A stretch of DNA of 50,196 bases from Rhodospirillaceae bacterium (lineage in GTDB: Bacteria > Pseudomonadota > Alphaproteobacteria > Rhodospirillales > Rhodospirillaceae), in NCBI GenBank assembly GCA_009693785.1, contig SHWP01000021.1, positions 1 to 50,196 of the forward strand, in the 5' to 3' direction. The notes under the pieces are model-generated. The model worked only from the letters and a program-made list of their open reading frames with translations. It searched no databases and was not told the origin of the DNA. Positions 37,029 to 46,580 of this stretch are shown in pieces (position 1 is the first letter of the stretch; every line of letters starts with the position of its first letter). The translations under genes and the position numbers were made by a program.

Positions 37029-38567
37029 GTGTTGGGGAGCGCTACTTTGGCGCCAGTTGTAGGTCTGCGTAAAGCCACCATAGCGGCCTTAGCCGCTATT
37101 GGATTTTGCTTCGCCGGTATGGCCCAGGCCGCCGATGCCCGCAACATATTAAAGGTTGCCGCATCATCGTTTCCCGAGAGTTGGGGCAATCCTTTTAGTT
37201 CCGTGTCGATCACGCGATTGCCCATACAATTCGCGGTGTTCGACCCGCTCACGCGTGTGGGTGCGGGCGGTGTGTTGAAGCCTTGGCTGGCGCAAAGCTG
37301 GGCCCAAACCGGGCCGCTGACATGGCAAATCACGCTGCGCCCTGACGTCGTGTTTTCTAACGGCGAGGCGTTTGATGCCTCCGCCGTGGAGACAGCGATT
37401 GCTTATGTGTTGAGCCCGCAAGGCAAAGCCGAACCCGTGTCGCGGGAGTTGAGCGATATCGAAAGCGCCCGCGTTGTAAACGAGCGCGTCGTCGAGATCC
37501 GCACCCGCAAGCCCGATCCGTTGCTGCCATATCGTTTATCGTTGTTGTCGGTGCCCGCCCCCGCACAGTGGAAAAAACTGGGCCGCGAGGATTTTGCCAA
37601 ACAACCGATCGGCACCGGGCCCATGGCATTGGAAAGTGCGGCTATGAACCGCATTCGGTTGAAGGCCGTAGCGTCATCGTGGCGCAAGCCCACTCTATCG
37701 GGTATCGAGTTTTTGATCGCGGTGGACCCCATGAGCCGGCGTGCGGCCCTTTCAACTGGCGCGGCCGACGTGGGCTTTTCAGCCGTGGCGCCATCGGACT
37801 TCGCTGCCTTCGAGGCCGAGGGCGGGCGCGTGGTGCTTGACCGCGTATCGGCTGTGGTCGCGGTGGCGTTCAACACAAAAAAACTTCCCGCGTTTCAAGA
37901 TCCGCGCGTGCGCAGGGCGCTGACCATGGCGGTCAACCGCCAGGCCATTGTCGATGCCATCCTGGGCGGAAAGACTGTTGTTGCGGGCCAGCCCGCTGCA
38001 CGCGACTGGTTTGGCTACAACCCCGATGTGACGCCCTTGCCCTATGATCCTGTGCAAGCGCGCGCGCTGTTGCGCGAGGCGGGGTTTGAAAAAGGGTTCT
38101 CATTCGAGATGGAATTTCCCTCGGGCGCGGTGATGTACCCCGATGTGTTTCAAACCGTGGCGGCTGATTTGGCGCGCATCGGCGTGAACATGACCGTGCG
38201 CATGATTCCGCAACAAAAATTGTTCGAGAACATTCAAACCGGCGCTTGGGCTGGGCAGGCGGCTGCGATTCCCTTCGCCTCGCAGGTGTTCGACGCGGTC
38301 TATCCGCAACGACAGCACACATGCTTGTGGCATGCGCCGTGGTTTTGCGACCGTGATTTTACAGCCCAGGTCGAGCAGGCCTTTGGCGCAACCGACCTGA
38401 ACCATCGGCGCGAGCAAACCCAAGCCCTGATGGTGCGCGCCCACGACATTGCTCAGGCGATGTTTCTTTATGAGACCGTTTCGTTCGTTGGCTTGAGCGC
38501 CCGTGTAAAGGAATTTTCGGTGGATTTCGGAATGGTTGCTTATGAAAATGTGCGGCTGAGGGAGTAA
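37029..38567 (+). CDS. ABC-transporter solute-binding protein, family 5 (peptide/nickel type)
   Basis: Periplasmic substrate-binding protein (SBP_bac_5), about 512 residues. The body has [60 protein letters not shown] and [14 protein letters not shown], all family hallmarks. The upstream ATG at 36978 would overlap the divergent gene and push the signal sequence inside; GTG 37029 (AGAGG 3 nt upstream) gives a shorter leader with core [15 protein letters not shown] cut near AQA/A. No permease or ATPase genes are adjacent, so it either serves a distant transporter or is an orphan. It ends 70 bp before hslV. Confidence 0.88.
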   Translation: MLGSATLAPVVGLRKATIAALAAIGFCFAGMAQAADARNILKVAASSFPESWGNPFSSVSITRLPIQFAVFDPLTRVGAGGVLKPWLAQSWAQTGPLTWQITLRPDVVFSNGEAFDASAVETAIAYVLSPQGKAEPVSRELSDIESARVVNERVVEIRTRKPDPLLPYRLSLLSVPAPAQWKKLGREDFAKQPIGTGPMALESAAMNRIRLKAVASSWRKPTLSGIEFLIAVDPMSRRAALSTGAADVGFSAVAPSDFAAFEAEGGRVVLDRVSAVVAVAFNTKKLPAFQDPRVRRALTMAVNRQAIVDAILGGKTVVAGQPAARDWFGYNPDVTPLPYDPVQARALLREAGFEKGFSFEMEFPSGAVMYPDVFQTVAADLARIGVNMTVRMIPQQKLFENIQTGAWAGQAAAIPFASQVFDAVYPQRQHTCLWHAPWFCDRDFTAQVEQAFGATDLNHRREQTQALMVRAHDIAQAMFLYETVSFVGLSARVKEFSVDFGMVAYENVRLRE

Positions 38568-38637
38568 TGGCGCAGCTTGCACCAAAGGGTTAAACACCCC
38601 ATCTTTGAGTCACAAAAACCAACAACGGCGCACACCA

Positions 38638-39186
38638 ATGTCCACCAACGACCCCACCAATTGGCATGGAACAACGATACTGTCCGTGCGCAAGAACAAC
38701 CGCATTGTGATCGCGGGCGATGGCCAGGTTAGCTTCGGCAACACCATCATGAAATCCAATGCGCGCAAGGTGCGCCGCTTGGCCGATGGTTCGATTTTAG
38801 CGGGGTTCGCGGGCGCCACCGCCGATGCATTTACGCTATTCGAGCGGCTTGAAGCCAAGCTGGACAAACACCCCGGCCAATTGATGCGCGCATGCGTGGA
38901 GTTGGCCAAGGATTGGCGCACCGACCGCTACTTGCGCCGCCTCGAGGCCATGATGGCGGTGGCCGATAAAGATGTGTCGTTGATCCTGACGGGCACGGGT
39001 GATGTGCTAGAGCCCGAAGATGGCCTGATCGGCATTGGCTCGGGCGGGGCTTATGCGCTGGCGGCTGCGCGCGCATTGATGGACCGCCCCGACATGGAGG
39101 CCGAGGCCATCGCACGCAAGGCCATGGGCATTGCCGCCGATATTTGCGTGTTCACCAACCGCGAAGTCGTGGTGGAAATTCTATGA
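38638..39186 (+). CDS. hslV: ATP-dependent protease subunit HslV (ClpQ)
   Basis: Proteolytic subunit of the HslUV protease. The ATG at 38638 gives 182 residues, with a short propeptide before the catalytic Thr-1 in [30 protein letters not shown] and [18 protein letters not shown] follow, then [16 protein letters not shown]. The stop codon overlaps the hslU start (ATGA), indicating translational coupling. Confidence 0.97.
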   Translation: MSTNDPTNWHGTTILSVRKNNRIVIAGDGQVSFGNTIMKSNARKVRRLADGSILAGFAGATADAFTLFERLEAKLDKHPGQLMRACVELAKDWRTDRYLRRLEAMMAVADKDVSLILTGTGDVLEPEDGLIGIGSGGAYALAAARALMDRPDMEAEAIARKAMGIAADICVFTNREVVVEIL

Positions 39187-40493
39187 GTGCGTTTTCTCCG
39201 CGAGAGATTGTTTCGGAATTAGACCGTCACATCGTCGGCCAAACTGACGCAAAAAAAGCCGTGGCGATTGCGCTGCGGAATCGTTGGCGGCGTCAGCAAT
39301 TGCCCGAAGGCCTGCGCGAAGAAGTGATGCCCAAGAACATTCTCATGGTTGGCCCCACGGGCGTGGGCAAAACCGAGATCGCGCGCCGCTTAGCCAGGCT
39401 GGCCAATGCGCCGTTTTTGAAGGTCGAAGCCACCAAGTTCACTGAGGTGGGCTATGTGGGCCGCGACGTGGATTCCATTGTGCGCGACTTGCTGGAAATC
39501 GCCATGTCCATGACGCGAGAAAGATTGCGAAAGGAAGTCACCGCCAAAGCCGAGCTCGCCGCCGAGGACCGCGCGCTTGATGCGTTGGTGGGCGATACCG
39601 CCACGCCCGAGACGCGCCAGAAATTCCGCAAGATGCTGCGCGAAGGCAAAATCAACGACCGCGAGATTGAAATACATGTGCAAGAGCCCGTGGCCGCGTC
39701 CATGCCCAGCTTCGATGTGCCCGGCATGCCTGGCACATCGATGGGCATGATCAATTTGAGTGAAATGTTGGGCGGCATGATGGGCACGCGGCCCAAGGCG
39801 CGAAAGCTCAATGTGGCGCAATCTTATGAAGTGTTGTTGCGCGAAGAGTCCGACAAGCTGCTCGATCAAGAAACCATCGTGCGTGAGGCCATATCGGCGG
39901 TGGAAAATAACGGCATCGTGTTCTTAGACGAGATCGACAAAATCACTGGCCGCGATGATGCGCGCGGCGCGGATGTGAGCCGTGAGGGCGTACAGCGTGA
40001 TTTACTGCCGCTGATCGAAGGCACCACGGTGAGCACCAAGCATGGCCCGGTCAAAACCGACCACGTGCTGTTCATTGCCTCGGGCGCGTTTCATTTGGCC
40101 AAGCCCTCGGACCTGTTGCCGGAATTGCAAGGCCGCTTGCCGATTCGCGTGGAATTGAAGGCGCTGACGCGCGATGATTTTGTGCGCATTCTCACCCAAA
40201 CCGAGGCGAGCCTGATCAAGCAATACAAGGCGCTGATCGGCACCGAGAACATGACATTGGAATTTAGCGACGATGCTATTGGCGCCATCGCCGATTTGGC
40301 CGCCGAAATTAATAAAAGCGTCGAGAACATTGGCGCGCGGCGGCTGCACACCGTGATGGAAAAACTTCTGGAAGAGATCAGCTTTACCGCCACAGACCGT
40401 TCGGGCGAAACCGTGAAAATCGATGCGGCTTATGTGAAATCTCAGGTCGGCGACCTGGCCAAGAAGGGTGATCTCAGTAAGTTTATTCTTTGA
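39183..40493 (+). CDS. hslU: ATP-dependent protease ATPase subunit HslU (ClpY)
   Basis: AAA+ unfoldase partner of HslV. The start ATG at 39183 overlaps the hslV TGA and gives 436 residues (E. coli 443). Walker A is [17 protein letters not shown]; Walker B is [13 protein letters not shown]; the second region of homology has [10 protein letters not shown] and [15 protein letters not shown]. The C-terminus [14 protein letters not shown] is the tail that docks into HslV. The end overlaps the convergent TetR gene by 11 bp. Confidence 0.98.
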   Translation: MSAFSPREIVSELDRHIVGQTDAKKAVAIALRNRWRRQQLPEGLREEVMPKNILMVGPTGVGKTEIARRLARLANAPFLKVEATKFTEVGYVGRDVDSIVRDLLEIAMSMTRERLRKEVTAKAELAAEDRALDALVGDTATPETRQKFRKMLREGKINDREIEIHVQEPVAASMPSFDVPGMPGTSMGMINLSEMLGGMMGTRPKARKLNVAQSYEVLLREESDKLLDQETIVREAISAVENNGIVFLDEIDKITGRDDARGADVSREGVQRDLLPLIEGTTVSTKHGPVKTDHVLFIASGAFHLAKPSDLLPELQGRLPIRVELKALTRDDFVRILTQTEASLIKQYKALIGTENMTLEFSDDAIGAIADLAAEINKSVENIGARRLHTVMEKLLEEISFTATDRSGETVKIDAAYVKSQVGDLAKKGDLSKFIL

Positions 40494-41067
40494 GAAGCCG
40501 CTCGGCTTCATGCTCGCACGCGTTGAGAATTTGTTGTGCTAGGGCCGGATTGTTCGCCGTGCGCGCGATGGTGACGCCGCCGACACATAGCGCCAAAACT
40601 GATAGCGCCCGCTCGTCGCGCTTTATTTGCCCGCCTTCTGACATACCGCGTTTGAACAGCGCGGTGAGATCGGTGATCACTTTGGTCAGCGCGTCGCGGG
40701 CAGCTGGCCCGCCTTTGTCGACGTCACGCGCTAGGCTCACCATCGGGCAGCTAGAGGTGACATAATCGGTGTTGCCGGGGTCAAGATATGTGGCCAACAC
40801 ATCGAGTGTGCCTTGGAGTGATTCGTCTTTCGATTCGCTTTGGCGTTCATTGAGCATGCGCTTGAGTGCTGGCTCTTGCTCTAGGACTGCGTTGAACAAG
40901 TCTGCCTTCGAATCGAAGTGGGCATAAAAGCCGCCCCGCGTCAGCCCCGCCTGGGCCATGATTTTGTCGATGCCCACACCATCGAAACCATGGCGGCGGA
41001 ATAAAAGCCCTGCCGCATCGAGAATCTTGTCGCGGGTGTTTTGCTTATGAGTTTTTGAGAGGGGCAT
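40483..41067 (-). CDS. TetR-family transcriptional regulator
   Basis: Repressor of 194 residues with the standard N-terminal helix-turn-helix ([20 protein letters not shown], then [20 protein letters not shown]). The rest is the ligand-binding helical domain, with C-terminal resemblance to regulators of the TetR_C_16/AcrR-like group. It diverges from the frameshifted GST-like gene across 78 bp that hold a palindrome, so that gene is its probable target. The ligand is unknown. Confidence 0.92.
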   Translation of the reverse strand: MPLSKTHKQNTRDKILDAAGLLFRRHGFDGVGIDKIMAQAGLTRGGFYAHFDSKADLFNAVLEQEPALKRMLNERQSESKDESLQGTLDVLATYLDPGNTDYVTSSCPMVSLARDVDKGGPAARDALTKVITDLTALFKRGMSEGGQIKRDERALSVLALCVGGVTIARTANNPALAQQILNACEHEAERLLKE

Positions 41068-41083
41068 GGCAGATTACGTCTTT

Positions 41084-41101
41084 GTATGTTGAATATCATA
41101 C
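41084..41101. promoter_or_regulatory. Candidate TetR operator
   Basis: GTATG (41084-41088) and CATAC (41097-41101) form an inverted repeat around 8 nt, centred in the AT-rich gap between the TetR gene and the divergent GST-like gene. The spacing is typical of TetR-family sites. Confidence 0.4.
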
Positions 41102-41145
41102 GAAATGCTAGTTAACATATTACCCGTGGCCGGGGGGCCTCGTCG

Positions 41146-41864
41146 ATGGATCTTGCTGATAAATCATTAGCTTGGGTCACGGAGTGGGCAGACGCCGCGC
41201 CCGCCGCCGCGCCCAAGACCCGTCGCGGCCTGCCGTCTGAACTAGCCTTTGCCATCGACCTGGAGCGGTTGTGGTGGACGATGGACCTGAAGGGCCTGCC
41301 ACCCGAAGCGGCCGAGATCGTGCCCCGCCCCCGGCGGCTGGGTGTTCGTATTGCAGACTGCGCAGACGGCGCGGTGATTGGCATTGGCACGGCCATTCAA
41401 GAGCTTGAAAGACTTCGCCCGGCCCCACGGTTATTGCCCGCCGACGCCAGCCTCCGCCGCCGCGCGGCCCGGCCTGAACGCTGGCTGACAGGCGAGATCG
41501 CCCGCTGCGTGTTGTGGCATTTGCTGCAACCGCTTTCAGCGCGCGGGCGGGCGCCTTGGACCAATCGATGTCGTTACAAATTACGCGCGCGCTTAATTTA
41601 ATCTGCGGCCTGACCGAGCGGCATTTTTATTTGTTGGGCGATCAATTAACCGCCACGGACATTACGGCAGCCGCCGTGCTGGCGCCGATTGCGCGTAAAG
41701 AGGGCTGGGCCTGGGCCGGACAAGCGTGGCCGCCCATGAGCATGGTAGCCGGGCGCTCGAGTTTGGCTGTACATCGGGGTGCGGCATGGGTGCGCACGCT
41801 CTACGAGCATCACGGCAAACGCGCTGCGATGATTCCGGCATCATCACGCGCGTGGCTGCCATAG
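41146..41864 (+). pseudogene. Glutathione S-transferase-like protein, frameshifted
   Basis: Two overlapping frames together encode one GST-like protein. The first (from 41146) has a thioredoxin-like half with LKGLPPEAAEIVPRPRRLGV and TAIQELERLRPAPRLLPAD. Its frame then loses sense after about EIARCVLW. The second (ending 41864) carries the helical C-terminal half with ALNLICGLTERHFYLLGDQL and TATDITAAAVLAPIA, typical of GSTs. The whole span is 719 nt, consistent with one missing base between about 41480 and 41575, and would encode about 240 residues, the usual GST length. The divergent TetR regulator probably controlled it. A sequencing error would explain it equally well. Confidence 0.65.
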
Positions 41865-41870
41865 TTTTAA

Positions 41871-41913
41871 GCGCGAGTTTTATCGCGCTTTCTTAGGCGC
41901 GAGTTTTATCGCG
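41871..41913. repeat. Tandem 17-bp repeat between convergent GST-like and smr genes
   Basis: GCGCGAGTTTTATCGCG occurs twice, at 41871-41887 and 41897-41913, with a 26-bp period. Each copy folds as CGCGA-GTTTTA-TCGCG. The second copy includes the last codons and stop of smr; the first is followed by CTTTCTT and may serve as a terminator. Confidence 0.8.
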
Positions 41914-42444
41914 ACGCTTCAGAAAGACATAAACCGCCCCGGAGCCGCCTTGCCGTGGGCCAGCCTCGACAACGGATAAAATCGCCTGCCGAAGGGGTGC
42001 GGCGTTCAACCAATGTATCAGCTCGGCGCGGATGCGGCCGCGCGGCCGATCCGAACCATCCGAATTATCGGGCGCGCCCTTTCCGGTAATCACCCGCACA
42101 TTGCGTGCGCCACGGCCGAGTTGAGCGCGCAAGAAGTGCCCCAAGGCCGCATGGGCCTGGGCGAGCGTGAGGTCATGTAAATCAAGGCTTGCATCGCACG
42201 GCATGCGGCCTTTGCGGAATTTTTTTGCCGTTGCTGCATCAAGATCAACCGCCGTACCAACGTGCAGTGGGCCCTGTTTGTGTTTTGGTTTAGGGCTGAA
42301 CGGGGGTGGCCCTGATATGTGTTCGTTCACAACTCCACGCGCGGAGGGTTCGGTGTCTTCGATGTGATGGCGCGGGTGAAACGGACTCACACGCTGGGTG
42401 ACGAAGTCCCACAGGCGGCGTTCGTCGAGTGTAAGTTTGCGCAT
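41893..42444 (-). CDS. Smr-domain protein (MutS2 C-terminal-like)
   Basis: Small MutS-related domain protein, 183 residues, probably a nucleic-acid-cleaving or binding enzyme. After a disordered N-terminal half, the Smr motifs are LDLHDLTLAQAHAAL (the L-D-x-H motif), RVITGKGAP (the T-G-K-G motif) and a C-terminal GGSGAVYVFLKRR. Stand-alone Smr proteins are regularly found beside mltA and Tim44 in Alphaproteobacteria, as here. Its exact role is unknown. The 3' end lies inside a tandem repeat. Confidence 0.9.
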   Translation of the reverse strand: MRKLTLDERRLWDFVTQRVSPFHPRHHIEDTEPSARGVVNEHISGPPPFSPKPKHKQGPLHVGTAVDLDAATAKKFRKGRMPCDASLDLHDLTLAQAHAALGHFLRAQLGRGARNVRVITGKGAPDNSDGSDRPRGRIRAELIHWLNAAPLRQAILSVVEAGPRQGGSGAVYVFLKRRDKTRA

Positions 42445-42477
42445 ATTTGTGAATGGTCCGCCGTATCCTGGCGGAGG

Positions 42478-43014
42478 TTACATGTTGGTGTCGCCCAGCG
42501 TCTTGATTTCTTTTTCGTCGGGCGCGGCCTGGTTGAATGAATTATAGATTTCCGTGCCTTCCATTTCCATCTCGGGCAAATAGCGCGTCACGAACGCGCG
42601 CCAGTCACCATCGGGCGAGACACAGCGCGTCTTGTTCATGAAATTTAGCGTGATCACCAGGCCGCCCTGTTTCCACAAGACGTTCCAATCGTGCAAGTTA
42701 TCGATGGCCGCATCGATGGCGCGGCGATAGACGCGCTGCGAAATCCACGGGCGGACCAAAAACAAATACGCGAACACTCCCATCACCATGACGGCGGTGC
42801 CCAACAACAAGTCGATGGCGAACATCACCGAGATGGCGGCGACCAGAATGATCAGAAGTGGGGCGACGTTTTCCCACGGGCTCCAAATCGGCGAGCGGGG
42901 ATGATTGAGCCGGTCGAAATCGACAAACAGGCCAATCCGGTCGGCCTGATAGGATTCGATCAGGCGCGCATACAAAGCGCGGTCACGTTTCTTTTCCGTG
43001 GGCTTGGTGTTCAT
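42478..43014 (-). CDS. Hypothetical protein with two membrane segments
   Basis: A 178-residue protein that I do not recognise. A hydrophilic N-terminus (LYARLIESYQADRIGLFVDF) is followed by two adjacent transmembrane helices at about residues 52-88 (APLLIILVAAISVMFAIDLL and TAVMVMGVFAYLFLVRPW). A cytoplasmic C-terminal region follows, with NDLHDW-like NLHDWNVLWKQGG and MEMEGTEIYNSF. It lies between mltA and smr on the same strand, 34 bp before smr, and is likely a member of that operon. Confidence 0.75.
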   Translation of the reverse strand: MNTKPTEKKRDRALYARLIESYQADRIGLFVDFDRLNHPRSPIWSPWENVAPLLIILVAAISVMFAIDLLLGTAVMVMGVFAYLFLVRPWISQRVYRRAIDAAIDNLHDWNVLWKQGGLVITLNFMNKTRCVSPDGDWRAFVTRYLPEMEMEGTEIYNSFNQAAPDEKEIKTLGDTNM

Positions 43015-43129
43015 GCGCGGCCCAGGGGTCCCACAATCTATGGCCCACCCGTGGATGGGGGGCCTATTTTAGTTAAGCTATGCCGAAATCGTTACCTGAT
43101 CCTAATTTGGGCGGGTTTTTCCAAAAACC

Positions 43130-44362
43130 TTAGTTTTTTGTAGCCGTTGGCGCGGGTTTTGGAACAAAGACCGTATAACTGCCGGAACTGCGCATCCGTG
43201 CGGCCATGGCAAAGGCCGCCTCGCCTGCCCCCCAGAAGAAATCGCCCCGCACGACTCCGGTAATGGCCACGCCGACATCTTGGGCCAGCATGAGGCGGCG
43301 TAGCGGTTTGCCATCGGGATCGGCCGTCTCAAGCCAGACCGGCAAACCTAAGGGAATAATGCGTGGATCGACCGCCAAGGAGCGCCCCGGCGTCAGCGCC
43401 ACCCCTTGCGCGCCTATAGGTCCATCGCCCTCGATCTTGCGGAAAAAGATATAGCGCGCATTTTGGTTCATGAGGACTTGGGCGCGTTCGGGGTTTTTCT
43501 TGAGCCAGTCGCGCACGGCGATCATGGACGCCCCATCGCGATCAAGCACGCCTTCATCAATTAGGATGCGCCCGAGGCCGCGAAATTGGTGGCCATTATT
43601 GCCAGCAAAGCCCACGCGCATCATTGTGCCGTCGGGCAGCGTCACCTGGCCAGAGCCTTGAATGTGCAGCACATGGGCATCAACCGCATCCTCGACCCAA
43701 ACGATCACATCGCTGTCGGCGGCGATGGCTTGCGCGCCATCGATCTCGGCGCGGGTAAAATAGGGTTTGAGCTCGCGGCCCACCACCCGGCCGATCAAAC
43801 TCGTAGGCATGTTGGTTTTGTCGAGCGCATTGGCGGGAACAAAATCTTTAATGGCAACGGCGATGAGATTTTTGGGCACCCCATAAAGCGGAATTTGATA
43901 CGCCCCCTGCCGCGTGAGCGAGCCGCGCAGGGAGGCTTCGTAATAACCCGTAAACAGGCCATTCGCGTTGTCGGCAGCACGCACACTAACGGTCTGAAAC
44001 GCTGTTTCAAAGGCTTGATGTAGGGCCGTGGAGTCATTGCCTGCGGCAAGGACGCCCTGGCAGGCGGTAGTCAGATCGCTGTTTTGAAATACGAGCGTGC
44101 CCAGCGTTGTGGTTTTTTCCGGTGGCTGTGCTTGTGCAACAACGCAGCTGCGCTTGAGCGCGGGCAGCGCGTCAACGAGCACATCATCCAACCAGCCCGG
44201 CAGCTCGTTCGTCGCGCGGGGCGTATAGATAACTTGTGGTGCGCTTGGTTGTGGTTGCGCCGGCACAGAAATCGCCGTTGGCGGTTGGAGAAACCAATAG
44301 GTTGCGCCTGCTCCGAGGGCTACGCCAAGCAGGATTAAAAAAATTGGTCTGATAACGGCCAT
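43130..44362 (-). CDS. mltA: Membrane-bound lytic murein transglycosylase A
   Basis: Cleaves peptidoglycan glycan strands to 1,6-anhydromuropeptides. ATG 44362 (AGGGG 5 nt upstream) gives 410 residues with an N-terminal signal anchor (IFLILLGVALGAGATYWFL). The MltA core includes FTGYYEASLRGSLTR, the barrel domain (VHVLHIQGSGQVTLPDGTMMRVG-like stretch near VLHIQGSGQV), and the 3D domain with catalytic Asp in LMLAQDVGVAITG and VRGDFFWGAGEAAF. No lipobox is evident, unlike E. coli MltA. It links with AmpG (1751), which would import the products. It follows Tim44 by 33 bp. Confidence 0.93.
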   Translation of the reverse strand: MAVIRPIFLILLGVALGAGATYWFLQPPTAISVPAQPQPSAPQVIYTPRATNELPGWLDDVLVDALPALKRSCVVAQAQPPEKTTTLGTLVFQNSDLTTACQGVLAAGNDSTALHQAFETAFQTVSVRAADNANGLFTGYYEASLRGSLTRQGAYQIPLYGVPKNLIAVAIKDFVPANALDKTNMPTSLIGRVVGRELKPYFTRAEIDGAQAIAADSDVIVWVEDAVDAHVLHIQGSGQVTLPDGTMMRVGFAGNNGHQFRGLGRILIDEGVLDRDGASMIAVRDWLKKNPERAQVLMNQNARYIFFRKIEGDGPIGAQGVALTPGRSLAVDPRIIPLGLPVWLETADPDGKPLRRLMLAQDVGVAITGVVRGDFFWGAGEAAFAMAARMRSSGSYTVFVPKPAPTATKN

Positions 44363-44395
44363 CACGCCCCTGAAATAGGCACGCGGGCGCGAGGT

Positions 44396-45088
44396 TTAGT
44401 CGACGCTGCGGGTTGCGACCAAAATCCAGTTCGGATCATAGGCATTGTTGTCGCGCGAAAATGTCCAAATGTCGGTAACGCTTTCAACATGATCGTCCGA
44501 GCCTTCGATCACTTCGCCTTGGGTATTTTCCAACACGTTGGATTGTTCGCTTTGAAACTGCACCGCGATGTGGGCGGCAGAACCGCGCATCTCGACGGAT
44601 TCGACCTTTGGCGGTTTTAACACCACCAATTCACTGGTGAACGTTTCGCCGCTTTGCTCGCGGTCTTGAATGGCGCTGGCGAACTGAGAATAAACCTCGG
44701 GGCTGAGCAGCGGGCGCAGCGTATCCGTATCGCCCTTGGCATAGGCTGCGATAATCATTTCAAAGGCCTTGGCCGCACCTTGCAAAAACCCCGTCGCCGA
44801 AAACGAGGGGTCGGTCATTTTCAACTGCACCATTCCGTCTTCAAGCGGAGTGCCTTGATAGATCGCCTCGATATCAAGCTTGGTGATCGGGGCCACGCGG
44901 CGGGCATTGGCCGACGGCAGGTTGACGACATTATCCGCACCGGCCCCCAGCGCATCGGCGTGGCGAGCAGGGCCGTCGCGGCCCGGTTCGTGCCCCGTGC
45001 GCCGGCCAAGGACGCTGCGCAACCGCAGCACAATAAAGCCAGCAACCATGGCGAGTAAGATGATGTCGATAAACTGGAAGCCGTCCAT
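44396..45088 (-). CDS. Tim44-domain membrane-associated protein
   Basis: Bacterial relative of mitochondrial Tim44 (TimA in Caulobacter). ATG 45088 gives 230 residues: a single N-terminal transmembrane helix (FIDIILLAMVAGFIVLRLRS), a disordered linker and the Tim44-like C-terminal fold with SATGFLQGAAKAFEMIIAAY, AKGDTDTLRPLLSPEVYSQF and ATRSVD at the end. Its place between mltA and secB is a conserved alphaproteobacterial arrangement. It diverges from secB across about 265 bp. The molecular role in bacteria is unsettled. Confidence 0.92.
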   Translation of the reverse strand: MDGFQFIDIILLAMVAGFIVLRLRSVLGRRTGHEPGRDGPARHADALGAGADNVVNLPSANARRVAPITKLDIEAIYQGTPLEDGMVQLKMTDPSFSATGFLQGAAKAFEMIIAAYAKGDTDTLRPLLSPEVYSQFASAIQDREQSGETFTSELVVLKPPKVESVEMRGSAAHIAVQFQSEQSNVLENTQGEVIEGSDDHVESVTDIWTFSRDNNAYDPNWILVATRSVD

Positions 45089-45353
45089 GACGTCTCTTTG
45101 CGACCTGCCGTAATGATGACGAAACCAGACGATGCTTTGAATCTGTGCCTGATCAACAAGCGGCATTCTATTGCATCAACATAAGCCTGGGTCCATCAAA
45201 GAGCAAGAGAACGCCCCGGCTTGCGCATGCGCTTTGGTCTTCGTTCCTGGCGGCGGACACCTTCATTAGTGCCTATGCTTGTAAGGCTTTGCGGGGCATG
45301 TTAGGTCCGCGCCCTCTTGCCTGAACAACCCCTTTTATTGTGGACGCGACCTC

Positions 45354-45866
45354 ATGAGTGATGCCCCGGACAACGCACAAAACGCCGCGCCGCCCGCTTT
45401 TCCGATGCGCTTTTTAGGGCAGTACATTCGCGATTTATCATTTGAGGTGCCCCACGCCCCCGACATCTTCAATGAAATGCGCGGCAAACAGCCTGACATT
45501 CCCGTTAGTGTCGATACAGAGATTAAACATATCGGCGCGAGCGTTTTTGAAATCCTGCTTCGCACAAACGTCGAGGCTAATATTGGCCCAAAGTCCGTTT
45601 TTGTGGTTGAGCTGGTTTATGCATCAATCGTGCAGATCGATGAGCGCGCCATCCCGGCCGAACAATTGCACCCCGTGCTGATGATCGAAGTGCCGCGATT
45701 GGTGTTTCCGTTCTCCCGATCAATTATTAGCGAATTGACCTCAAATGGCGGATTCCCGCCGCTTCAGTTACAGCCGATCGACTTCGTCGAGTTGTACCGG
45801 CGCAAGTTCGGCGACCAGCCCCAAACAATTGAACGCGCGCCTGCGCCCGCCGCGGCGGCAATTTAA
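45354..45866 (+). CDS. secB: Protein-export chaperone SecB
   Basis: Homotetrameric cytoplasmic chaperone that keeps preproteins unfolded and hands them to SecA. Recognisable stretches are RFLGQYIRDLSFEVPHAP, a beta-strand region VFVVELVYASIVQI, and PRLVFPFSRSIISELTSNGG followed by FPPLQLQPIDFVELYRR. It is 170 residues; the tail is Ala/Pro-rich. It is plus-strand amid minus-strand neighbours and its stop is 1 bp from the convergent dnaQ stop. Confidence 0.97.
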   Translation: MSDAPDNAQNAAPPAFPMRFLGQYIRDLSFEVPHAPDIFNEMRGKQPDIPVSVDTEIKHIGASVFEILLRTNVEANIGPKSVFVVELVYASIVQIDERAIPAEQLHPVLMIEVPRLVFPFSRSIISELTSNGGFPPLQLQPIDFVELYRRKFGDQPQTIERAPAPAAAAI

Positions 45867-45867
45867 C

Positions 45868-46563
45868 TCATTCCGTCTTCGCGCTTACGCCGCCAAGCCA
45901 AATCGGGTTTTTGAGCTTGCTCAGAAACAACTGCTGCGCGGCCAGCTCCTCCGCCGATGGGTCATGGGGGCGGATGGGTCTTGCTGCGCGCGGCTCTTTG
46001 GGTTGCAGATCGCTGCGGTTGCCCGCCGCCGCCCCCAATAACAATCCCGGCTCGCGGCCGCCGATAAGCTCGAGATAAACTTTCGCCAGCAATTCCGCAT
46101 CGATCAGCGCGCCATGTTTGGCGCGACCCGACAGATCAACATTGAAGCGTTTACATAGGGCATCAAGGCTGGCTGGCGCGCCCGGAAAATTTCGCCGCGC
46201 TAGAAGAACCGTATCGATGGTGCGTTCGGAAGGGATCTTCTCGCGGCCCGCCTTGACAAGTTCGGCATTGATAAAGCCCAAATCGAAGCCAGCATTGTGC
46301 GCGATAATGGGTGAATCGCCGATGAAAGCGAGGAACTCGTCTACCACGTTGGCGAAGAGCGGCTTGCCTTTGACGAACTCGGTGGTCAACCCGCTAATCG
46401 CGGCGGCTTCGGCAGGCACGTCGCGTTCGGGGTCGAGATAGCGCTGAAAGTTTTTCCCCGTGGCGATGTGGTTGATCAGTTCAACGCAACCAATTTCGAT
46501 GACGCGATGGCCAACCAGCGGATCAAGCCCTGTGGTCTCGGTATCGAGAACAATTTCGCGCAT
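45868..46563 (-). CDS. dnaQ: DNA polymerase III epsilon subunit (3'-5' proofreading exonuclease)
   Basis: Proofreading subunit of the replicase. DEDDh motifs are present: Exo I REIVLDTETTGLDP, Exo II IIAHNAGFDLGFIN, and Exo III GRAKHGALIDAELLAKVY with the general-base His. It is 231 residues. The C-terminal part after residue 180 is the region that binds the alpha subunit. It lies 17 bp downstream of coaE on the same strand. Confidence 0.97.
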   Translation of the reverse strand: MREIVLDTETTGLDPLVGHRVIEIGCVELINHIATGKNFQRYLDPERDVPAEAAAISGLTTEFVKGKPLFANVVDEFLAFIGDSPIIAHNAGFDLGFINAELVKAGREKIPSERTIDTVLLARRNFPGAPASLDALCKRFNVDLSGRAKHGALIDAELLAKVYLELIGGREPGLLLGAAAGNRSDLQPKEPRAARPIRPHDPSAEELAAQQLFLSKLKNPIWLGGVSAKTE

Positions 46564-46580
46564 GACGTGTTCGTCCGTTA

